Below are positions 55,497-64,000 of a stretch of 64,000 bases of DNA, piece by piece; positions within the stretch are counted from its first letter, which is position 1; each line of letters opens with the position of its first letter. The notes below the pieces were generated by a model. It saw nothing but the letters and a program-made list of their open reading frames with translations, was not told where the DNA came from and did no database searches. A program made the translations under genes and the position numbers. Source of the DNA: Mytilus galloprovincialis (lineage: Eukaryota; Mollusca; Bivalvia; Mytilida; Mytilidae); the NCBI RefSeq assembly GCF_965363235.1, contig NC_134846.1:55045121-55109120 (forward strand), read 5' to 3'.

Positions 55497-58400
55497 GTAA
55501 GTTTAAATTATTTTGAATTTTTCTTCCTTTTTCTTAGTATAAATGTTTCGAAAATTACGTTTCCATAAAAACCCTACAAAACATGTACATGTATGAGTGT
55601 TAGTCGAGTTATAAATTGATATTGGACATCGAATAGAGAAGACTACATTCAATCGAACTATGTTTATTTTTGCAATACATTACGTCACATTGGACGTCGA
55701 TTTATAGAGTATCAAAATATTGGACGTCGATTTGAGAATGTGACGTCAGATTTTGACGTCGAATTTAGGAACGGCCGTCGATTTCAGGTATGGACGTCGA
55801 TTAGAGGCCGGACGTTGATCTGAGTCTAACATATATATGACACTTTTGTCAACACAAATCATAAAAAGCTATCAAAATAATGAAACTTGGTTTAATTTAT
55901 TTAGATAATTGTTTTTTATTAGAATGCTTTTCGGTTGTGTGTACATGTGGTTTGATTAAATACTAGTATATAGTTGTTGTTCCTTATAATAAAAAGTATA
56001 AAATATACTCATCACAGATACCAGGATATTATAATGGGGAATAGTTGTAGTGTATTATATAAAACTCCGCTTAACAAGGAGAGTTTTTTTTAAATTTGAA
56101 TAACAAAATTCACATATTTTATAACTTATGAATTTTAAATGCAAGAAATTACACCACCAAGTTTACTTAGATACGTAATAACATGTTATATGTGGTTTAC
56201 CTCAGTTTTAGTTTATTATCCAGATTTGTTTTCTCTCATACGATTTATGACTTTCGAACAGCGGTATACTACTGTTGCCTTTATATACGACGTCAAATTG
56301 TTAGCTAATGCATTAATCAAACATACATCTACAACAAACATTAATAAGTATTTAGCTTTTTTGGCGTACGGCGGTCTCAGAAATTTAGCGTGCATGGTCA
56401 CTTTATCCGAATTTTTTTGAAAAACAAATAGAAATAGTGTAGTTGTAGGCAAACTGCGGTTTGCTTGCAAACATAACTTTAAAGTAGTCAGATCGGCTGG
56501 TTAGTGCCCAGTGTCTAATCTAGTTTAAAGCTACTACAGAAACACTATATTATGCACAATCCGCTCTCCTGGTTCCAAAGCATGTGATTGATAAGCATCT
56601 GAACTGTGATTCAGATAAGTAGCCAAAGATATAGTAGAAAGCCAGAGAGAGCCGATCTGCGAAACAATTAGCATAAGCCTTTGTCTGAGCTTTCTAGCCA
56701 GAAAATATTGGCAAGACTTATGCTAAAGTTAGGATGTAAGTGATCACTGAATACCCCGTAAATTTGTGATTTGAGTGAAAACTCGAAATGACCCACATGA
56801 TCTAACAGTATGAAAACATTAGCATTCAACTGAGACAACAATTATAACAATGAGAAAAAAAAATGATAATAATAATATATAGATATCTATATATAAAAAT
56901 ACACTAGATAAACCATATGACATGCTAATAATGTGTAACAGTAAAATCTATCGGTGGTGGAGGGGAGGAAGGTGGTTAACAAAAAGAATGGCGATGCCTT
57001 CAACGTAAACAAAGAAAATTTATAAATAGTTTTCACGCGCTAAAAATAATTGAATGTAGATAATGCAATGAGGAACGGTAAGGGGCAAATCGTCTTTTGT
57101 ATAAACCTGAATTATATACATAATTCTCATTTTAGAAAAAAGTTTTATCTGCAATCGATTTATTGAGCTTTTAGAGGGTTTTTTTAATTAATGTTCATAG
57201 GATTTTTAATAAATAAAAGTCAACAACTACTAGTTTAATTGACATTAGAAATGAGTTTAAGGTAGATAGGGTGTCTTCCTCAATCTTGGATTTAAAAATA
57301 CCAGAAAACAAGGTCTAAATCTTTAATAGAATGTGCAAATTTTTAGACTAGTAGGTAATTCATGTGTAAGAACTTCCACTTCGATATAGAAAATGACATG
57401 TTTTATCATATTTATGGTTGTATTTTACAAAAAACTGAAAAAATTTGTTTAATCAATTTTTTTCCAACTTTGCAACATAAGGGGAGGACCCTCAAATACA
57501 AGGGCAGATAATTCAGATTAAGGTACTTTTACTATAGAATGTGTTAGGAATTTACCTATTTTATAATGTAGCAAGAAAACGGGTCCGGTGACCCCATTGT
57601 TTCTTTTTCTTAACTGAAAGCATACTATTAAAGCCATCTTCTCATATGTTATCTCAAAATTCTATGGTGTAGATTACGCTTTGTTGCAGAAAATTGAGTT
57701 TTCCATGCATAATCTATACAAAATTTGTCAATTTTGAACACCGTGTAGCGTGAAAATAAGCCCGATGACCCATTCTTTTTATTAGTTTTTTCAAAAAAGC
57801 ATGATATAGACTACATTTTGGCAAATTATTAAAAAATTCGATGGATTATAATTTAGACACCCCATCTACCTTAATTTAAATGTATTTGTTGGTTTAAACC
57901 TATCTTGTCACCTTGTAGTGACAGCAATTCTATGTGAACGACAAACAGTGTCATTAACATGTGATGAAGGAACTAGGATTCATATAAATGAGGTACATTT
58001 TGGACGAAAGGAAGACGTCTTAACTCTCGACAATACAACCCTGACTAGAGATGAAAATAAAACTAGTAGAATTGTTGCATTATTATGCAATCAACACAAC
58101 ACCTGTCACCTTAATAACAGTCTTAACAATTTTACTGGTTTTCTGCCAACGATACCAAGAAAAATAAGTTTCACGTATAGATGTGGTGAGTGTTGACAAT
58201 TTTGAATACAAATTTTAATCTGTTTAAAAGGGAAAGTTGAATTTTGGTTTTTATAGGACTATAATTCGTCAAAATGAATAAACAGTGGAATGATTCAAAC
58301 TAATAACACAAAATTAAGCAGGTCAACATACCGTATACCTTAAACTTCTTTGATGACAATTTCAATTACATATTTGAAATAATGGGTGTTGTTTTTTTTT

Positions 58401-61400
58401 CGTTTATTAAAAGAATTTTGTCTGGTTTTATATCACAATGATAAGATAATTTGTGATTCAATTGACCCTAGATATAAAACCACGTTTAGTCTACCATTTT
58501 TGACATAGGACAATGTCTGCACTAAGTAAGGAATATGACAATTGTTATCATTCGTTTGAGGTGTTTGAGCTTTTGGTTTTGCCATTTGATTACGGACTTT
58601 CCGTTTTCAGTAACCTTTGAGTTTTCATTTGTTATTTTAATTTTTAATTCTCCAAAATAAAATCAAAAACTTTAAAACACATAAAGATACCTTTATGTCA
58701 ACATACAATCTTCAAAGACATACAATGTGTACATACCAGTTTGTTTACGAACTGATTAAAATCGTTTTCAGGATAATGATAATTAAACATTAATTCGTAT
58801 CTGTTAGAACATATGTGTAACCACAACTATGTAATAATGTGTATTAAAAAAATATTTCATTCCTTATGCAAAATAAAATGTCATGTGTTACCATCAACAT
58901 CATGACTCTGCAGTAGTCTTCGACATTTTTATGTATTGTACTCAATATTATAACTGTTCATTATATTTGAAAAAAAATAAATACATTTCAGAATTTGAAT
59001 ATCGTGGTTGTTTCACAGACGAGGAGGAATATGGTCTGCATAGTCGTGGATTTTTCTTAGCCGAAAACATGTCTGCAAAAATTTGCTATATTATGTGTAA
59101 CACAGGACACGTCATTCATAATTTCTTTGCTACAGAGGTATCGTTATTTATGTTAATGTATTACTAATAATTTTTGATACCTTAGTTTTTGTATCCATAT
59201 CATTTGCCATCCGCTTAATTTCATTAGTTCCGAGTGACGTTCACGAAACACGTCTATCTGGAATTATCTACATCAAGTACCCTCGAGATCAAGTAAATTA
59301 AGCTAGATACAAAACAGGTGTACAATTAAAAACTAAAATGACCTTAACCGGTAATTGACGTCAAACGAGGGATATAAGTTTGTCATTTTGTGTAATGTTT
59401 AAGCAATTTACCAAAAATAAATCTACAGTTCAAACAAAGACCTTGAAAGGACCGAACTTCAGTTTTGTTTGAAGAGGTCTGACACCGCCAAATATAACAT
59501 TTTATTTCTTTTATCGACTTATTATTTACTAGAGCACACATTTCAAAATGAGACAAATAGTATCAATACAGTGTGCTGCCGTCATATTTAGAGATATTAT
59601 CTTAATACAAAATCTAGATAAGTATGCATAAACGTTTATCGTGCATATTGGACTGTTTGAACTTTGCATATCTGTAACTTAAATGTTATTTATAGGTAAC
59701 GGCCGTGAGAAAATATTGGGAGTAGTTTTTTTTGCAAATCACTTTCATCTTTTTTCAGTATTTCCCTTTGTAGAAAAATGTAAAATCACAAAAAAAGAAA
59801 CGCCATCTGCATGTTTATTTATGTTGATCTTAAAGAGTAAAATAAAACTTTTTCTGTACATTGTCTCTTCAATATCTTGTATTTGGTTTGTAAATTTATG
59901 AATCATTGTCATTTTGGTTATTTTCTTTTAGTACCTTTTCTTGCATCGGATTCGGACTACTTTTAAACTGAGTTTTTTATTTTCAATTCTATTATTTCAA
60001 AATATGGAACAGATAAAGCCGCGAGGACCGAGGTAAACAAATACATCAAACAAACAAAATTGAGTAGAAAAGATACTGTATTATATGTTGTTGGTTGTTT
60101 ATTTTGGGAAAGGGATTAAAATGTCAGATTCGTTTCAACTGTTGTAGAATGGCGATCAATGTTTTTGTGGTAGTACCATCGGTCTGAGAAAGCTAGAGAA
60201 AGGGAAACAGAAAGAAAACAAATGTGATACTCCATGCGTGTCAAACGAAAATGAAATGTGTGGATCCATAAACAAAGCGTCAGTTTACGTGTTTGAAACA
60301 GGTGTTTTTTTTTCTATAATATGAAAATAAAGACATGTTTTATGATTGCCAATGAGACAAATATCTACCAAAGTTGAAATGAAGTGGATATAAGCTGGTT
60401 ATATATGACGTTGAAAGTAAAATATGCAAAAATACTGAAATACAATTTTCGTATCGTTAAAGGTCTCTAATTGAACAACTTATCATAATAGGAAATTTAT
60501 CATGGGATACTAGTAAATTCTAGTCTTCTTTGTAATATTCGTTAAAAGTGTACTACATGGTTTAGAAGAAGTTGAGATAGCATAAAAGTACAATGCTTTT
60601 AACTTTAAGGTAACATTTTATAACACTTTACAAAATAAATAGTATTCATTAATATCTTTTATAGATTGGATAGGACTTCAATATTCACCTCTTAGGGGAA
60701 AAGTAATGATACATTACGATTTTTAAATTTGTCTGTTCAAAACGTTACTTTATATTTCATGCGTCCAAAGTGCTTTTCTATGTTTACCTTCATGAGGATC
60801 GCTCAAACCTACATGACCTGTTCCAAATAATTATGACGTCTTAAGGGTTATTTATTCTGCATAATGAAAATCGAATGTACTAGTTGGGTCCAAATTTGAT
60901 ATTTTATATTCTCGATTTCCAACCGTTAAGGAAGATTTAATGCCAAAATAAGGTCTGAAAGTTCCTTCCAAAACTCTATTTCAAAATCCACTTGGAAAAC
61001 ATTGCTTCAGCGTTATGACGTCGTAAGAATGCATCACAGAAAAAAAAATTAAAATAGCCTTTCAAGACGTCATAAATATTTTGATAAGTATTACCTTAAA
61101 GGACTTACAATTATCAAAGATGTCATGGAATATCAGTAAGTTTAATTAAGTCAATTTCATACATGTACCATCACTCTGTAATATCGCAAGATGCATTCTC
61201 TTTTTAGATAAACAACAAATTGATTCAGCATATACAACGCAAATAAATTTGCATAGTTGCCACTACGGTTCAGGAATGAAAGACATCTACGTCAAATCAC
61301 TCGAGAGATCCGAATATTGTGATGATCTGGCTGATGCTACCCTGTCATATACTCAACATTGCAATGGAGAATTTTACTGTTTTAATTCGTCAAAAGAGTT

Positions 61401-62948
61401 CCGTAATATTACAGAGGATTTCCGTTCATTAAGAAAGTATATGAAGATTTCTTATTCTTGCTTAGGTGAGTTTTAGTGTGTAGGAGTCGAACTGAATAAA
61501 ACTCTCTCGTCTACATAAAAAGTAGTCACTTAATTCAAAACATACCCACGGGTTTAGTGCATTTATATTTCCTTTTCTCTATGATACCATCCGCTTACAT
61601 ACTTGAAAAAAGGGGCAATGGGTATAATCTATTTAAAAACAAACAAGTGATAACACTTTGACGATTCAATTCGAATTAGAGATTCACTGTTCTTTACGAT
61701 AAATGACGCCGACAATGAAGTTTACTGGATACTAGTATTTATTTAATTGTGTTTCAATTTTTTATTTTTAAATCCATTTGTTCTTTGTTACCTATTTTGT
61801 ATACATTTCATGGCTGCGAATGAGAATGACTATACACATTTTGTTAAACCTTAAAAAAAAAAGTAAAATCACAAAAATACCGAACTCCATGGAAAATGCA
61901 CAACGGAAAGTCCCTAAGCATAAAGCAAAATCAAAAGCTCAAACACATCAAACGAATGGATAACAACTGTCATATTCCTGACTTTGTACTTGTTTACTTA
62001 GAAACTGGTGAACTAAACCTGGTTTCATAGCTAACTTAACCTTGTATGACAGTTGCATAAAGCATTTTATACAAGACCTATGAATCATTCTTCCATTTAT
62101 TTTTGTCCAGGAGATCCCAATGCCTCTGTAGGATCAGTACACTCAATAAATGCAAGTACGTATTCAAATACAAACCAAATGTCAAGTAATGTATTTATAA
62201 AGATTTAACTTTTTCAAAGTTGTTTGGAAATATAATCAGTTATGCGTAATCAACTAGTTCAAAACATATGCATTCACTTCAAAATTTGGTTAATAATTAT
62301 CAAAGTTGACATTGACGTATGGTTAAATTCTTACATTTCATTTGTGTAGTTAATATTACTTTAAATAAAAATATCGTATTTTTTTTAGTATAATGGGTCA
62401 GAATATACTCCGATTTTTTGCAAACGATAAGGCGAGAAATACGGATAATGTATAAATACGGAACCTGATCCAATTTATTTTTTGTATTAAATCTGCTTTT
62501 CTTATTTCTATCATTCTCATTTCAGAAAATCTTTTTGTATAATTTTGTTTTAGTACACGAACTCTCAGTTCATTTATAGATATTTCTACAATTCAAACTC
62601 TGCTGATTGGATTGATCATTGTAAAGATTGGAATAAATGTTTTCCACACACAAAGCTTTTTGTTCCTTTGCTAAAAGGTTTATCATTAATAATAAACCTT
62701 GATGGGGTATAATTTCAAACTTTAAAGAAAGAAACTAAGCTTTATGACTTGTCTTAAGCTTAGATTCGTATGTTTACTGTCATCGATATAGAATAGTTGT
62801 CTTAATGAAAATGTATGGTGTCTGTAAATCGTTTATCTTACAGACTTAGAAAGAAGTGATATATTTTTTCAGATATTGTTGGTGGAGTGCTCGGAGCTAT
62901 TATCCTTACTGTTTGCATTGTATTTCTGACCTTATGTCTGGTTAAAAG
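55427..62948 (+). CDS. Gene 4 (partial): type I SUEL-WSC-SUEL lectin receptor, tail beyond window
   Basis: Exons 55427-55496, 57919-58185, 58992-59137, 60148-60301, 61208-61465, 62111-62155 and 62873-62948, all GT-AG, phases 1,1,0,1,1,1,2; 338 complete residues so far. Order: signal peptide, SUEL (24-112), WSC (113-212), full second SUEL-like domain (213-298), short stalk, membrane segment. It is the closest relative of gene 2 at every exon, and exons 1, 3 and 4 are the same length. The phase 2 end requires a tail exon; the intron to the window edge is homologous to gene 2 intron 7, so a tyrosine-repeat tail probably follows. Likely a surface glycan receptor, by inference from the domains. 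Confidence 0.8.
55620..55830 (+). promoter_or_regulatory. Cluster of GACGTC palindromes in gene 4 intron 1
   Basis: Degenerate repeats of TTGGACGTCGATTT. GACGTC occurs five times exactly and several times with one change in about 200 bp, and includes one perfect TGACGTCA (CRE/ATF type). It begins about 120 bp after the signal-peptide exon. Regulatory role is a guess; it may simply be a minisatellite. Confidence 0.45.
56150..56295 (+). repeat. R8 dispersed repeat copy
   Basis: TTATTATCCAGATTTGTTTT ... GAACAGCGGTATACTACTGT. The open frame at 56139-56420 lies over it. Confidence 0.45.
57250..57875 (+). repeat. Intron-1 block shared by genes 3 and 4, copy B
   Basis: Counterpart of 39195-39790, ending about 45 bp before the SUEL exon of gene 4. 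Lacks the 26-bp minisatellite. Confidence 0.65.
57919..58185 (+). CDS. Gene 4 exon 2: first SUEL/galactose-lectin domain
   Basis: TAILCERQTVSLTC, GTRIHINEVHFGR, LLCNQHNTCHL and ISFTYRC; 267 nt, phase 1-1. Acceptor CTTGTAG|TGACAG is shared with gene 2. Confidence 0.88.
58490..58645 (+). repeat. R5 dispersed repeat copy
   Basis: TAAGGAATATGACAATTGTT ... TTTGCCATTTGATTACGGAC, in gene 4 intron 2. Confidence 0.6.
58992..59137 (+). CDS. Gene 4 exon 3: WSC domain, N-terminal half
   Basis: EFEYRGCFTDEEEYG, NMSAKICYIMCNT, NFFATE; 146 nt, phase 1 in, 0 out. Confidence 0.88.
59138..60147 (+). other. Gene 4 intron 3: nothing recognised
   Basis: About 1 kb AT-rich. The matching gene 2 intron is nearly 3 kb, mainly because of inserted elements there. 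Confidence 0.4.
60148..60301 (+). CDS. Gene 4 exon 4: WSC domain, C-terminal half
   Basis: DQCFCGS, CDTPCVSNENEMCGS and ASVYVFETG; 154 nt, strongly conserved with gene 2 exon 4. Confidence 0.88.
61208..61465 (+). CDS. Gene 4 exon 5: second SUEL-like domain, full length
   Basis: 86 residues. LHSCHYGSGMKDIYVKSL, SEYC, then HCNGEFYCFNSS (the C..C pair missing from gene 2) and ISYSCLG. 258 nt against 210 in gene 2. Confidence 0.82.
61857..62062 (-). repeat. R5 dispersed repeat copy
   Basis: AGCAAAATCAAAAGCTCAAA ... AACAACTGTCATATTCCTGA, just before gene 4 exon 6. The open frame at 61778-61963 is part of it. Confidence 0.6.
62111..62155 (+). CDS. Gene 4 exon 6: short stalk exon
   Basis: DPNASVGSVHSINA, 45 nt, phase 1-1, donor GCAA|GTACGT. 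Single copy of the unit that is doubled in gene 2 exon 6. Confidence 0.7.
62873..62948 (+). CDS. Gene 4 exon 7: transmembrane exon
   Basis: IVGGVLGAIILTVCIVFLTL then CLVK; phase 1 in, 2 out (AAAG|GTGAGA). Last exon of this gene inside the window. Confidence 0.8.
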
Positions 62949-64000
62949 GTGAGATTGTTGTTCTATTTACAGTAAAATTATAATAGCAATACAAACTAAA
63001 ACTAGAGATTGAACTGATAAAACGATCTCCACCTTTCAAAAACTGGAAAAGTTGTAACATACCGGTATTTGCTATGTTTTATAATTGATGTATAATCCTT
63101 TTATAAATACTCTTCGGTTGACTATTACTTTTATGAGACGATTGCATATGCACTTATATGGTATCGGTTAATTATCACAACAATGTCTTTAAACTATTGT
63201 TACCAAAATAATTGAAAAAAATAAAACATCATATAACAATATTCTCAAAGTCTTTTATGATAAAAAAAAAAAAAGGGAGGTTTGGAATATGAAAATGAAA
63301 CGACACACAAAATAAGAGTGTTCATTTACCCATCTTGTAACAAATCCCTGTCCCTCCACATTTATATCAGTAGCTTTATGAAGAAGGTTGTTTTGATGAC
63401 GAAACGGATATTCATCAATCGATATATAGATATGTGATTTCGCTATGACCGACGAGTAAGTGAGTTACAGTAGATATCAATGTGATGCAAATATGTCAAC
63501 ATCAATAATGTTATATACTTTATAGAATTCGTGCCTCCGATTTCATTTTTATAAGAGAAACACAAAAATCCAACCTTTGGTAAAAACGCAGAAATTTTAG
63601 GTGATATAGGACTTAGACTCAAGGGAATCGCAGAAGATCATTTAACTGCAATATGCAAATGTATAAGAAACTGATTTTATAAAATTGAGAATGGAAATGC
63701 ATGTATCAAGAAAGAATAAATAACTTTCCCTGAAAAATATTACCGAAATACTTCTCGTATATGTTGGGTTATCATTGTAACAGTAAAAACTGTAAAAATA
63801 GTTGAAAAAGGTTTAACTCATCTGATGAATATAATTAGCAATACTTCCAACAAAAACTCAGAGTGGACGTGGACGGGTAAATGTACATTAACAAAACAAT
63901 AGGACAATACGTACAGTTCTGAGAGGATTCGCAAACTAATGGAATAAAATCATGCATCTAAGACTAGAACATTAGTTTCATGATTACATACATATTGCTT
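62949..64000 (+). other. Gene 4 intron 7 (partial), homologous to gene 2 intron 7
   Basis: TTGCATATGCACTTAT...CGGTTAATT, GACGAGTAAGTGAGTTA and AAGATCATTTAACTGCAAT parallel 29118-29500 in gene 2. From about 63677 foreign repeat DNA enters: an R2 tip (63677-63697) and an R1 fragment (63805-63975, minus). Confidence 0.6.

Overview
The window is AT-rich animal DNA with long GT-AG introns, small phase-matched exons and many dispersed repeats. The repeat content (a tRNA-derived SINE, 5'-truncated retroelement tails, families of the type common in mussel genomes) and the lectin-rich gene content point to a marine bivalve, most likely Mytilus. This is recognition from memory, not a database match. 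No bacterial features, RNA genes or CRISPR arrays were seen.

All the genes I can support are on the + strand and form one cluster of four related single-copy receptor-like genes. Gene 1 (4989-15817) is a 444-residue protein: tyrosine-bearing N-terminal tail, first membrane segment, a farnesoic-acid-methyltransferase-type (FAMeT) ectodomain, two 13-residue mini-exons, second membrane segment, and a tail with a textbook-spaced ITAM. Gene 2 (18902-30761) is a 648-residue type I protein: signal peptide, SUEL/galactose-lectin domain, WSC domain, second SUEL-like domain, stalk, membrane segment, and a long tail of 41-residue tyrosine repeats. Gene 3 (37980-53401) has the SUEL-WSC-SUEL plan but the same membrane and ITAM tail exons as gene 1; it carries a one-base frame break in its first SUEL exon and a stop at its ancestral tail splice site, so it may be a pseudogene or may splice around the tail lesion. 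Gene 4 (55427 to beyond 64000) is the sister of gene 2; its tail exon should lie just past the window edge.

Every exon of genes 1, 2 and 4 joins in frame: the summed exon lengths of genes 1 and 2 are exact multiples of three. Nearly all ectodomain introns are phase 1, the WSC-internal intron is phase 0, and the membrane/tail intron is phase 2. This symmetric design explains how two ectodomain types (FAMeT; SUEL-WSC-SUEL) and two tail types (ITAM; 41-residue tyrosine repeats) are combined across the four genes. The likely theme, by inference, is surface pattern recognition coupled to Src/Syk-type phosphotyrosine signalling.

Layout: 1-4988 intergenic repeats (SINE, CpG-rich inverted-repeat element, other families); 4989-15817 gene 1, with a Penelope-like fragment in its last intron; 15821-18901 intergenic, with a second CpG-rich inverted-repeat element; 18902-30761 gene 2; 30762-37979 intergenic, with a (CCGT)n-bearing element, a retroelement nested in another repeat with a 10-bp target duplication, and an old reverse-transcriptase fragment; 37980-53401 gene 3; 53402-55426 mostly featureless; 55427-64000 gene 4.
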